From assembly GCF_001632365.1 (NCBI RefSeq), contig NW_024468528.1, positions 252,535-316,534 of the forward strand: a stretch of 64,000 nucleotides of DNA, written 5' to 3'. Positions 26,169 through 37,463 of this stretch are shown in pieces. The notes below the pieces were generated by a model. The model was not told the DNA's origin, ran no database searches, and worked only from the letters and a program-made list of their open reading frames with translations. Numbering within the stretch: position 1 is the first letter of the stretch; each line of letters starts with the position of its first letter. A program made the position numbers and the translations under genes. The stretch is from Laetiporus sulphureus 93-53. Lineage: Eukaryota; Basidiomycota; Agaricomycetes; Polyporales; Laetiporaceae.

Positions 26169-28236
26169 TGACTGGTCCGAATCTCCACCTTGATGACACT
26201 CTCGGATGTCTTCTTGTTGGCGTATTGCTCTCAGCTGTGTACGTGCATAATTTGATTACGATTGAGCATAGTTAATTAGTCAATATAGGCTATATGGTTG
26301 TGTCTGCTCTCAAGGCATCTTCTATCTCTGGAACTACAACAAGGACAAGATTCCCATAAAATGTTTCGTAAGTCATCATGGCTACTGTGGAATTTTCGCT
26401 GATGATTCGCCGCCCTCGCCCATGTACCATGATATCTACAGGTCGCAATCTTGTGGTCAGCATGCACTAACTGATATTGCAACTCACTTAGCTCAGCTTG
26501 CATCAGTCTGCTGGACACTGCGGAGAATATGATAAGCTGTCAAGTGACGCTAGTCTGCAGTCAGTTTGTGAGATTTGTTATTGATGTCATAAGCAGAGTA
26601 TCTGGTATTATTTTGTGCAAAATCGCGGAGATGTTATCGAGCTCATGAGCCTTGTTCCGTGAGTAGTCATGCAGATGCATATTCATCATATGTAACTCAT
26701 ATGTGGCAATCTTACATACGACCAACAGCACTTTTGGAGTACGTCTCATTATCCCATACTTCTTCTTACCATCTGCTAAATTGGTTCATCAGGCGTGGCA
26801 GCTTGTTCTCGTAGGCGGCGCCTTGTTATCGCGTCAGCATATTTTTGACATTTGAAGCCAGTCCACAACAGAATTGGCCGTGCACTGGTGAACTAGCTGA
26901 TCCTTAGTTGACGGATGTCAATGCTAATGTCGCGCAATTATAGCTTCTTCATAGTCAACATCTGGCGACGTAAGAGTTCGCTTATATGGTATGGTAGTGG
27001 TCACAAACTTTGGCATAGTCATGAACGACACGTGGGCTCGAATCCCATTGACAATGGCTGCGGTATGCGTTTTCGTTCGCGAATGACAGTGTAGCATTGA
27101 CTTACGACGGGGCTTCATAGGTTACTCTCTGTCTTGCATCATTCCGTACGTATTCTCGGACTGTGCTGTATCCATACGTCGTTTTGAAAGCCGCCGTTTC
27201 GCAGTCAGCGGGATATGTCAGTGTCCAATCCTCGCAGTAAATTCCGTGAACTAATTGTTGCACATATCTGATACAAGCAGTGATGGTCCGAAAAGTGTAC
27301 GCCTACTCTTAACTGGCGAAACAACCAAAGCACTCACGCTGCGACTTCCTGCTTTTAGGTGGAACATGCACTACATAGTAGAGTTGGAGACAGAAGTCAA
27401 GGTATTCGTCTACACACAGCGTGCTAAGCCCCTTGCTTCCCTCTTCATTCAGGTCATCACTTTTGTGTGCATGTCAAGCACACTCGCTATGGATACGCTT
27501 ATCTCAGTGAGCCTCGCATACATACTACACAGGAGCCGCACTGGCTTTAGGCGGTAAGTCGATCAAGGAGAGTTGAAGTCATGAATGAGCCTGACTACCA
27601 TCCCGCGCAGCACCGAATCCATAATCACCAAGCTCGTTGTTTATTCAGCCAACCGTGGCGTTATCATTTTGTGAGCATTCCTTGGCCATGCGTTGTGTGC
27701 TGCGCATTGAGCTAGTCTTAGTGTTGTACAGTTGTTCGTCCTTGTGACGGTACGATTGCTTTCTCGTCGAACTGGAAATCGTGTCGCCTCATGCTTTTTC
27801 AGTATTTAAAAGGTGTGCAGGACAATCGTTTGGTAGTCATGGTGTTGTACATGCCCCTGGGGGATGGTATGTCTGACATCACCATTACTGTGTGACATGC
27901 CGCCTCGCTTACGATTTTCGCAGTCTATATCAACACCTCACTCGCTATGTTCGTGTCCGAGATCATTTGTTCCAGAGCCTAGCCTGCGATGTTGAACAAT
28001 TTATTCCAGATTGAATGCACGCAACCACGTCACAGCGAGCAGCTATGCTTTATCTGAGATCGGCTGCTCAATCGAGATGTCGACAGAAGAAGATCAGGGT
28101 GCCGCGTTCGTCTTTCGCAGGTATGTCACGCCGGTTGCTGTGATGGGATATAATCTTTGGACGTTGATCATCTGCACGACTGTTTATAGAGGTTCTGAGC
28201 AGTTCCCTGAAGATCCTAGGACGAATATCAGATAGA
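26169..28236 (+). CDS. DUF6534-like multipass membrane protein, possibly decaying
   Basis: Fungal membrane protein of unknown function; the family, abundant in mushrooms, has about seven transmembrane helices. It starts MTGPNLHLDDTLGCLLVGVL at 26169; a short intron leads to LYGCVCSQGIFYLWNYNKDK (the family's LxG...F.Y...Y..D motif), then VAILCSACISLLDTAEN. The 3' part is clearer: CMSSTLAMDTLISVSLAYIL then HRSRTGFRR, TESIITKLVVYSANRGVI, VVMVLYMPLGD, VYINTSLAMLNARNH. This order matches the family's closing segment: hydrophobic helix, 'RTGF', 'T..I...L..Y..N.G', 'N..LA.LN.R'. The middle (about 26.6-27.25 kb) could not be resolved into a continuous coding chain and contains stops in the expected frames. 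It is either a gene with several tiny exons or a pseudogene; coordinates of that part are unreliable. Confidence 0.55.
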
Positions 28237-28486
28237 TTCGAAGATATCAAGCAGCTTAGCAAGTTTTTCGCGCTTGGTGAACGAGTCACGGGATTATACG
28301 TGTATGGAAGCATGCTTACTACACTGGCAAAGAACTTGACTGCTAATCCAGGTATAAATTTTCACGTAGAGACCTGCTGGTATCGATTTGTAATATGTAT
28401 ACTACAGTGGGTATCATCAACAAGAAGGGTGATATCGTTGTCTGCGCGGTTTGCCAGCCACTCAAGATTACGCGTGGCCGTCATTC

Positions 28487-30233
28487 TCATATCTGTCCTG
28501 CTGAGTCAATAGCGTCGGGATCCTCCCTCCAGAGAGTCTCCCACAGCTGGATCACACTGCCAATTAGGAACGCCCATGAGCCCCAAAACGTGGACAGAAC
28601 GCTTTGATAGTTGGCCTGAAATAAGGAACAGTTGATATAATTAAAGCACTGAACGATGTATTATGCTCACCTTCGACGAAGTCGCCGACGCATAGCCGAG
28701 CGCACCGCACAGCGCGAAGCCCACTGCACCGATAAGGTTCCACACACCGATGTGCCTTCAAAAATCCGGTTAGGCCTCGTTTCTGGTCCTAATACCTCAA
28801 AGAGGAACATACCAGCCGAGACTGTCGAGCTTCGGACGCCACCACGCGTGTTGCACCTCCAACATGAGCAGCAACGAGGAGATGAAGAACCCCATCCCTC
28901 CAACGACCTGCGGTGTCCAGAAGAATATGTCCGTGATCGCAACGGGAGGTTGGGTATCGAGGTTGGGTATTATGCCGGGTATGCCGCTACTGTAAAGCGA
29001 CAGTGGGATCAGTACCAACTAGGCTGGAAAAGAGGAGGGAACAGAGGCACCAACGCACATTGTCGATATCCAAAAAATTGTAGCTGCACAGAATTGTATC
29101 GCAGACGCAAGGTATCCGAGCTCACGCCACGATGCGGTTCCACTGCGACATCAACGACAAATGCACCGTTCAGCCATATCGCATTTCTCTCGTGAGCCAA
29201 TCAATCACTCACATCCATCTGAAGCGTCTCCAATCGCCTCTAACTCCCTTCTTCGGCCTCGCAGCCCTTTCCGACCCATACTTGGATTCCATGTCATCCT
29301 CCGCCTCCTCAACGAGCCCCCACAGTGCCGGCCCAAATAGCTCTTCGTGCCCCGTGTTGAGCGCCTCGACGACCATCAGATAGCTCCCGAGCTCGAACGC
29401 GGTCCCACCTGCGAAAGCGATCCACGATGCCGCCACAGAATACGAAGGGGAGGGGGATGGAAGAAGCGGGAGGTAGAGGAGAAAACCATTTATCACCTGG
29501 CTTGTGCGAAAACGAATGTTAGCGTCAATCGTATAATACACGTCGGGAAAAAGCTCGATCGATGGTACTGGAACGGAGATCGTTTCGCGAACCATGTGCG
29601 AGCATGCGTCATGATCAACATGCTGATCAAGAAGCGGAAGATGCAGTAGCCGTGTAACCCAATATAGAGATCGATGGAGACGAAAATATCGTGGCTATCA
29701 AGGTGGCGAAGGTGGACTTCGTGCACTTTCACGAGTGAACGCGGTGGTAGAGCCCATCCCACGCATATGATTGAACAGATATAGTTATGAAGAGCAGTAC
29801 TCACCCATAACGCGGACCCAACAACAAATACGAATGCCACCCAGAAAGAGACATCCCAGCTGAGATGCAGCTTTAGCCTCGCATGAGAATGGTATAGTCG
29901 CTGCTCAACCACAGCAAACTTGGCTTTTTCTCTATCTCGCGCTGCTTCATCGGGGAAATGAGCGACCTGGACCGGTCGAAGAGCGAAGCGATTCTTCCTG
30001 GACGCTCTCGAGTTCCAGCGAGACTTCAGCTTTGATGTACCATCCGTGAGAACGACGAAAGTGGCACGAGTGGGATGGAAAAGGGGGAAAGGCCGATGAA
30101 TGGAGCGAGGATGGGTGAAGAGTCGAGGAATGTCATCGCTCGGAGGTGAGATGAGGGCATTACTGGTAGATTCCGCGTTCGTTGCTGGGGTTGTAATGGT
30201 TGTGCAAGTCGTCTCGCGTTCCATTGCAATCAA
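28487..30233 (-). CDS. Conserved fungal multipass membrane protein, unknown function
   Basis: Integral membrane protein with no assigned role. The soluble N-terminus (about 110 residues, Ser/Thr/Pro-rich) contains RFALRPVQVAHFPDEAARDR and KFAVVEQRLYHSHARLKLHL. The transmembrane segments follow: VSFWVAFVFVVGSALWV, VINGFLLYLPLL, AASWIAFAGGTAFELGSYLM, LGYLASAIQFCAATIFWIS, FFWTPQVVGGMGFFISSLLL, then LGWHIGVWNLIGAVGFALCG and GSWAFLIGSVIQLWETLWRE. The protein ends AIDSAGQI with TGA at 28487. I recognise this helix pattern from uncharacterised ascomycete and basidiomycete proteins, but know of no tested function. One intron of about 300 nt (roughly 29.50-29.80 kb) is long for this locus and may hide a small alternative exon. 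An earlier or later start than 30233 is possible. Confidence 0.72.
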
Positions 30234-30531
30234 ATTTGCCTGTCTTGTCCTTTCCTTTTCGTGGAGATAAATCCCAGACCAGACAAAATACCGGCGCCGT
30301 CAGCTTAGAGAAGGAATATCCACTGCGATGTCCCAATCGGATTCCGCCGTCCGGAAGGAATGCGATGTTGACCGTTTGTTAAGCAATTATAGTGCGATGC
30401 ACCTACTTAAACCAGCACAGCCCGTGAGAGATGTTGACAGATAGATGAAGGATATAACATGAATGTATCAGACGGGTGCAGCCTGTTCGAGGGCGGGACA
30501 TGGAGGCCCGGGGGCAAGATGGAGTTTCGGC

Positions 30532-30544
30532 CACGTGATACGCG
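30532..30544. promoter_or_regulatory. CACGTG-containing 13-mer upstream of membrane protein gene
   Basis: CACGTGATACGCG lies about 300 bp upstream of the start at 30233 and is identical to the 13 bases at 14327-14339 upstream of AROM. The CACGTG core is a bHLH/bZIP target. Function inferred from the repeat and position only. Confidence 0.35.
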
Positions 30545-30929
30545 CAGCCATGTGGCGCTGCAAGTGGCGCAAAAGGTAGTACGACTTCAGCGTTGATCTC
30601 TAGGAACACGATATAATTTGCAAGGTTCATGTCAGCTTCTTAATGTTACTGAGTTGGTTTTTTTCGTGATCTATGACACTAAGTGCGAGCAAACGATAGA
30701 AAGGCATGCAGAGGAAGGCAGCATGAATTGCCATGTGTTCACGCATGATGCAGTCCATATGATACCCATGTCGTACCAGGTCACGAACGGCGCAATCCCT
30801 TGTCAAATCTGATAGAAAGCTAAGGCCGTAAAATATGTCGAACGACTCCGCAGACCAGAGGATGACTTGTATTACTTCAAGATCGGAATAGTCCGCGGTA
30901 GACATAGACTCTGATGCTCAAAACCCTTT

Positions 30930-31430
30930 TCAAACCGTCCAGTAGCTGTCATCCGCCCACACAGCGAGCATGCTGAAGATCGTGTCAGCAGGAGAGCAGA
31001 TGTCGGCCTCGTACCAGTGGGCCCCGTCATTCGTCCACGCCTCTGGCGTCATGTAACCAGGAATGCCGCAATCCCGCGGGTCGCATTGTATTCTTCAACG
31101 CGTAAGTAGCAAAAGCACTTCTCGTCTTCGTACATCTTCTCGCACTGCTCATGAACGCCGTCTCCCCACTTCATCCCTTGCCGCTGCGGGGCCCCACGAG
31201 ATACATGCAGTTCCTCAAAAGGTATAAATCGGCATTGCCGGGGTGGTCATCAGCGTCGACAAGCAGGTTTTACGCGCCGATGTCGCCATGACATGCAGAA
31301 CGCCGTGCTCCCGCAGGAACCTGATAGCGCAGACCTGGCCGAAATTTGAACCAACAAGAGGCGATACTCACCCGCTCCGCAGCAGAGTGATAGGCTCCGG
31401 AGACGTCCATTTTCCTTTGCCTGAATTATG
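30930..31430 (-). pseudogene. Decayed serine/threonine kinase of the same family as the 63-kb kinase
   Basis: Read on the minus strand, the region still shows a kinase order. AYHSAAE is followed by an intron-like gap, then FLREHGVLHGDIGA, an in-frame TAA where the active-site lysine codon would be, and NLLVDADDHPGNADLYLL in place of the DFG strand. YEDEKCFCYLRVEEYNATR follows, and after a frameshift near 31.07 kb CGIPGYMTPEAWTND (APE motif), then the helix F region ending SYWTV and TGA at 30930. The order and wording (HGDI, VDADDH, DED, TGR-like, GYM-P) parallel the kinase at 62464-64000. One stop and at least one frameshift make it non-functional as a kinase. The N-lobe and C-terminal part are missing or unrecognisable. 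Confidence 0.75.
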
Positions 31431-33067
31431 ATGGAGAGTCGACCTTTACTGATGTACCTCTACAGATGCAAGCCTATGAGCACAATTAGACACGCCGTGC
31501 CATCTAAGGCCTAACGTCGGGAAGAAATGTGGTCTCGTAGAATGATCATTTTGAGAACAGAAACCACGGTCATTGTGCGAGCCACTTCGTGACAGCGCAC
31601 TCTCCAAACCCCGAGAGAGCTCACGGGGGGAGCTTTACCACCTGCTGACTTCGAGGCAAGCTTCTATTAGCCGCAAATGGCATCCCTAAAGAGTATAACA
31701 ATCCCATTGAGTCCCTCGTCCTGCACCCTGACTGGCCCGGTGCCGATGACGTTGAGGGTACCGCATGGCGATGTGATTGGTGAGGTGGAGTGCAGATAGT
31801 AACCAGCGACCGCGAACACGAAGCGACTGCGGTAGATGTTTGCAAAGATCCAGGAACCAGATATTGTCGACTAAGGAAACAGTCGCAATGATCGTTGTCG
31901 CCGCACCACGCTAGAACTGCACGATGATTAGTGGTTGTCACTCGAGCAGGCATGGCTGCGTGGATTACTCGCCGTCTCGCCCATGTCATCGAATAGGATG
32001 CGAGTATAATCATCTTGTCGATGGTAGTCGTGGACATCCAGGACACGCTATGTCCTTTGTGTGGAACTAAATGACCGTCGTCATCGACAACTTACAGACG
32101 AGTCTGCGGCGCATGTCAGAGACTAGCCAGACATTAGAGCGTCGCGGAACCTTGGCGATAGAGAAGGCCAGAAGACGTGGACAAGTATCTTGGGAGTGGC
32201 TCACCTTGGCCTTCCTTATTCATAACTTGCGCCTAGATATATTATACGAGAGCAGGTCGGAGAGGCTGGAACCTTAAGCGAAGGCCTTTGGATGGCAACC
32301 GGGAAGTAAGAAGTAAGGGGCGGGAAGTCTACAAGCTCTAGACGGCGAAGAAGCAAGTCTGCTGTACTTGCATTTAGACCCTTGATCACCGTCAATGCCT
32401 TCATTCCGTGTCTCCGTAACACTGCTTTCTATTTAAAATTATACCTTTCAGTTGAACTTTTCAGTTGAACAGCACCTCGGGATATGCGGAAAACGTATAC
32501 CAATACCATAGCTGAGGCTCTGTGAGTGCCACTGAGAAAATCTCCTGTATTTCCGGACGGCGCGATGTGCCCAACGCAAGCAGCCCCCGGAGATGCAGTC
32601 ATCTTTACTGTGTGAAAGGTTCAGCAGCAATGACTTATGAGGACCCTCATACCAACAGCCGAGAGACATCCCCCGTCCATGAAAACATAAAAAAAAGAAA
32701 TACCTACAGACGAGACCACAGTAACACCTCAGAACCTATCTCGTCATCATGTGTTAAAAGTATTGGATACTAGTGAATTGCATTGGGACGAATGGCACGG
32801 AATAACTTATAAAAATGCAATGCGAAATGACAGCCTGATAGTCCGCTTGTTGACAACTGGGCCACGATGCGTAGGCCGGTGTAGTACAGCATGTATAGTG
32901 GATGGACTATACAGATATTCACGTTGTGACATGGCTCAGCCAACAATCTAGAGACAGTGCTAGAAGGACCGTGTATTGTAAGCGAACGGAAAGGCAGCTG
33001 CATCAAGCAGCGCGGCACACATCAATCAGAAGCAACGCAGAGCACGAGGAGAGGCGGCCGTCCACGA

Positions 33068-35387
33068 TTACCAACCGAAAATCCTGTGTCAATGTTAGCA
33101 TTAGTGGGCGAAAGGCAAGTGACAACACGAAATACGTACTCCTCATGTAGCTCAACTCCTCCGACGGCCTTCTTCTTCCCGCTATCAAGCAGTCTTAATG
33201 CGCGCCCAGCCTCCTCTCCGAGAGCCATCGGGCCACACACACCCATGACGACGCCCGTGAGATGTCCGTCCACTCCCTCAGTGTCGCGTGTGCGGTCGAC
33301 CAAATCCTCAAGCACTTTTCCCAGACGTGGACGTCCGGGCGAGAGAGTGAGCCCTAGAGGCAGGCGCTCGAACGGCTTGAAGACATCTTCGGATAGAGTT
33401 GCCCGTGTATAGTGAACCGAGATACGGAGGAGTGTGTATGAGGACTGAGCCTCAGCGAGTAAACCGTTGAAGAGCGGCAGCATGGGGAAGAGGGAAGCTA
33501 AAGCAGGTGGCTGTAAGCACGATTGTCTGGGGAAAGGGATATGACAAGAACTTACATGGATCAGTTATACTCCAGACGAAATCAATGACGCGCACGCGAC
33601 TCGTGCCCTCGGCACTTCTCTTCATCATATCCTGCACCGTTGACAGAGCGTACGTAACGCCACTGCCGCCAGTAACCAGGAGAGCCCCAGAGAAACTGTT
33701 CATGAGGGCATGCCCTGGACCGCCTAGACGAAACGACGAGATAAGTTCTACCGGCGACAAACTCACGTCATAAGAGATCGTCATACCATAAGGACCGTTG
33801 AGCATGACCTTCACGCTTCGTCCTGCGCCACCCATCTCCCCATACTCTGAACGCTGGGCTGTCTCAAACAGCCTGGTAGTCCAGTCTCCAGCCTTCTTGC
33901 ACATCAACACAAGGCCATCCTGGTTTCCACTCTGACCAACAATCCCTTAATTTCAGCGACCCATTTCAATGTGCATGACTGGGCAACGTACCTGGCTCAC
34001 ACTGGCAATCGTAAAGGGGTGGCTTTCCATCCAACCGAGCGGGCCCATCCCAAGAGACATCACCCTGATCCGGACATGCTGACCAGCGCGCCAACCCGCG
34101 TTGGCCCACGGGATCTCAATGCGTGTCATGCCCAGCTCAGGGATAGGACGGAGATGGGCGGTAACAATGCGCGTCTGGATCATGCGCACAACGCGGTCGG
34201 CGCCGTACAGAGACGCAGCGATGATCACGTATGGCAACGAGAATGCCTCGTGGTATACGGTCTGCACACGCGATAAAGTTCTACGTCAACGCACGAACAA
34301 AAGCAGCTGACATCGCAACTGCACTTACCGCGAAGAGAAGTACAACAGCGGCGACAACGTGGGTTACGAAGAAGAGCTGGTAGTACATCTGCCGGACAAT
34401 CGGAAGCGAAAAGAGGCAGATCACGTCCATTGAGCCCAGAGCGACACAACCCCAGATGTGGCTCGTCGTCATGTTCGCTGCGATACCACCTGTCTCTTCG
34501 GACCATTTCGCGACTGACAGAGATTCAGTATGCCATGCATTTTAACCATTGTTGACCACGTACAATAAGCCAACGCGTGCAAGTTGACAGCGAGGACGAT
34601 GAGGCGCCCTGCCCATCGATGGAAAACGTTCAGCTATAACGTCCGAAGTGAACCACATATTTTCCATTTACAGTAAAATGGGCGCTACCTTTTCGTACCC
34701 GAGACCAACAAGCGTGCCAAACACATTGTTCTTCGTCGCCAAGATATAGATGACCGGGAACTGACTGGCCGCCACTTCTCCAAGCCGAGCCGGACTCTTG
34801 AACAAGTCGACGTCGATGAGCGCCGCGTAGAGCAGGACCACCGTATAGGCGAGAAAAATAATCATCTTTCCGAGAGGGTAACCCGGTCTCAGCTTCATAC
34901 TGAGGATAGATGTGATCGTGGGGAACATAGAGGACCATGCGGGCATGTACGCCGGCATGTCTGCGGATTTCGAAACTTTGGGAGAAGACGACGGGAAGGC
35001 GGTAGTGTTGGTTGATGGCGAATATGCAGAGTTAGTCTCCACACGTGTAACTTCGTCCTTCTCGGCATCTGAGCTATCCATCCCTGATCGTACGGACTGG
35101 GAGCCAGTCTTAAGTGGACGTATTGAGCGGGCGGCACCCGAAACCTTGGCAGAGCGGAAAAAGCATCCTGCAAACCATTCGGAGAAATGAATGAAACGTG
35201 TAATTGCTCTGGGCAATGCAAGAAGGACGAAGAGGCCAGCAAAGCAGAGGAAAGCAATGTTAATATCGAAGAGTAGAGTGGTCACGTCAATTGTGGCAGC
35301 CGCGGTAGTAGTAGCAGCAGCTTTGCTGGTGGCCGCCGCCTCGGCTGCAGTTGAAGTTGAGTTGGCTCTTGCAAGCAAGTAGGGCAT
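33068..35387 (-). CDS. Ferric/cupric reductase transmembrane component (FRE family), copy 1
   Basis: Membrane flavocytochrome that moves electrons from cytosolic NADPH through FAD and two hemes to extracellular Fe(III), supporting high-affinity iron uptake. It starts at MPYLLARANSTST (35387; an in-frame ATG at 35510 is an alternative) with an Ala/Ser/Thr-rich N-terminus. Helices and the heme histidines follow: HRWAGRLIVLAVNLH (His spacing 14) and the pair in FVTHVVAAVVLLFA and VYHEAF across an intron. The FAD domain has GWRAGQHVRIR and ESHPFTIASVSQ, then LNGPYG. The NADPH domain has LLVTGGSGVTYALSTV and GVMGVCGPMALGEEA. The protein ends ELHEEIFGW, formed across the last intron, a C-terminus typical of the family, with stop at 33068. 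About eight introns; intact. A GATA-type iron element lies 345 bp upstream. Confidence 0.9.
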
Positions 35388-35554
35388 TCTGAATGAGTGT
35401 GCCGAAGAATCTGAAGAAAAAAAGGTGACCTGAAGAAGAAAGCGAAAGCAACAAGCCTGCCAGCAGGTCAGGAATAGGGGAGGAGAAACCAAGGAGAGGT
35501 CCTGAGGCACGGCCTATGCACAACGCGAACTGGGCTGTGTGCCACACCGCCCGT

Positions 35555-35564
35555 TGTTTTTATG
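35555..35564 (-). promoter_or_regulatory. TATA-like box of ferric reductase 1
   Basis: On the minus strand the sequence reads GCATAAAAAC about 170 bp upstream of the chosen ATG at 35387, close to the spacing seen for the GH128 gene. If the upstream ATG at 35510 were used, the distance would be about 45 bp, which favours 35387. Confidence 0.4.
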
Positions 35565-35732
35565 CGAGCGCGGCGTTCAATCTAATTCGTGGATCTAATC
35601 TGATACTTAAAACGGCTACTTGGGACCCAGGCGTCCTAACGACGGACAAAACTTGATCGCAAAATGCTATATTTATCACATTAGACGCGCCCATAGCGAC
35701 AGATCGTTACAACCAAGGTAACCACTCACCAA

Positions 35733-35743
35733 TTATCTGATAA
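35733..35743. promoter_or_regulatory. Iron-type GATA element TTATCTGATAA upstream of ferric reductase 1
   Basis: Two GATAA cores face each other with one central base, and the inner nine bases ATCTGATAA match the ATCWGATAA consensus of the iron-sensing GATA repressors (Urbs1, SRE, SreA, Fep1). It is about 345 bp upstream of the reductase start. The identical 11-mer occurs upstream of ferric reductase 2. A further TTATCT follows at 35755-35760. Iron repression is inferred. Confidence 0.65.
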
Positions 35744-37463
35744 CCACAAAGAGGTTATCTGTCACAGAGGCTTTGTGCCGGCCTCCACGAGGTTTCGCAT
35801 GCAGCACCGCGATTGGCCAATGCGTCATCACGAAGCATCCATGTTACTATGCACTTTGAGGCAACGAGTGTAGAAGATCGCATCCCTACCTTCCCCGTTT
35901 CCGCCCAGAGTTTTCTGGGATGCTACTGCTTCATTACTGCATACTGCAGGTTGCGGGGCACAGTCCTCATGTAATGCATAGACTCTCCTTATCAGAAGCC
36001 CAGGCCGCCGGAGGAAAGACCATTACGTCCTGCAACTGTCCACTTTGCGATCTCGCCTTGGCTTGGCATTCATCCGTGAGATTAGCATGTCACGATGCCA
36101 TTGCAATTTGCGAGAGGCGAATTACTGAAAGGGAGACGAGGAGTCACATACAATTGCAAGCCAGTCCGCAGACGTAGGCGATCGCATCGGCACGTGCATC
36201 ACTGAAACGAATGGAGTAGCGTAGCATTTTGACAGGATTTGCCAATTTAACGTTCGGGTGCAGCAGAGTGATTGCGACACTCAGAGTACAGGCTGCAGAG
36301 CCCTGCTGTCTGCAGTGACAGTGTGAGAGCTTGACATTAGCGGACGAATGCGAAACACATTAGCTGTGATCCGTGGCAGTCATAGGTCTTGAGGAGTGGC
36401 GGGCTATGTCATGGACGTCCAGGTCACCGCTTCACACCGTGCAAATCTGAGAGGAGGAATGTCTCGACCAACGACCAACACGTAGATGAATGAAAGAGTG
36501 TGCGACAGCTATCATGGAATGAGATACGCGAAGGCGTTGCCCGTCACAAACTATCATTCTCTCAAATCACAATGCGACAGCTGACACGTCGGCGAATGCT
36601 TTGCGTGCTCCCCGGATTCCCGAAGACGTTCATGCATCAGCGCGCAGCGGAGGTGATCACGAGCATGCATGGTAAGCCGGTACCAGTATGTAGCTATGAT
36701 ACTACGTCAGCTTTGTCGTCCTACCATCGGTTGCACGAAGCGTCCCAGTCACATTTCTCGCACATTCACGATACGCCAAGTGAAGTGTAACTAGGTGGTA
36801 CGATCCTGGCTCTTGAAGCACCATAAGAGGATACGTGCGCCCTCCAGTGGATCCTCAAACAAAGAGTAAGTCCACGGTCGTGAGAACTAGTCAGCAGCCA
36901 CACTGCACATGAACTTTTGATGGTGCAACAAGTGGATAGCCAGGAGACCACGCAGTCAATGTCAACGTAGCCGAGACACTTCTTTCGTTCCACGGTGGCC
37001 TGTCGCCGGACAGTTGATTCCGACAGAACCGCCTCAGGCGGACGCTCTGGTAACATCATCCACCGTCTGTCGATCGCGGGTCCGGGGAGGACGTCGCCGC
37101 GGGACCATAGGGCGGCAGAGTAGTCTAATCGAGAGGAATACAGCGAAGCAGTGTCGTCGTCGTTTGCCACGGCCACGAGCGATGATCGCTGTATCGCAAT
37201 GTGACCGAGGAAGACCCGGTCACGAGACTTGTGACTGTGATGCACGTCTAGCGCCCGCCTCCTCAACTGGACGGAGCACTGGGCTTTTCGAACAAATTCT
37301 AGATGTACACAGATGTACTTCGAGACACAACAGATAGATTCAGAGTAGATTACAACTTCAAATGATGCGGCGTTTGGCACCAGGCTGACACTTTCCCGTT
37401 CCAAGTCCCCTTGTGCTGACAGTCTGCTTCCGAGACTACTACCAGCGTCAACTAATAGTCATC

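Larger units (their letters stand above)
30234..33067. other. Gene-poor region holding a kinase pseudogene
   Basis: Apart from the kinase remnant at 30930-31430, the short ORFs (such as 31621-32046 - and 32071-32277 +) show no domain. The region looks like slowly decaying DNA between the membrane protein gene and ferric reductase 1. Confidence 0.4.
35388..37463. other. Promoter of ferric reductase 1 and downstream flank of SF3B3
   Basis: Contains the TATA-like and GATA elements listed separately and a palindromic ATTGGCCAAT (35812-35821) carrying CCAAT on both strands. A 212-codon minus-strand ORF (36766-37404) has no recognisable domain and unusual composition, and is not called as a gene. 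Confidence 0.45.

Noticed and set aside
36766..37404. 212-codon minus-strand ORF in the ferric reductase 1 upstream region
   Set aside because: No domain, no splice context, unusual composition; an overlapping plus-strand ORF is equally long relative to expectation. Could be real but not supportable.
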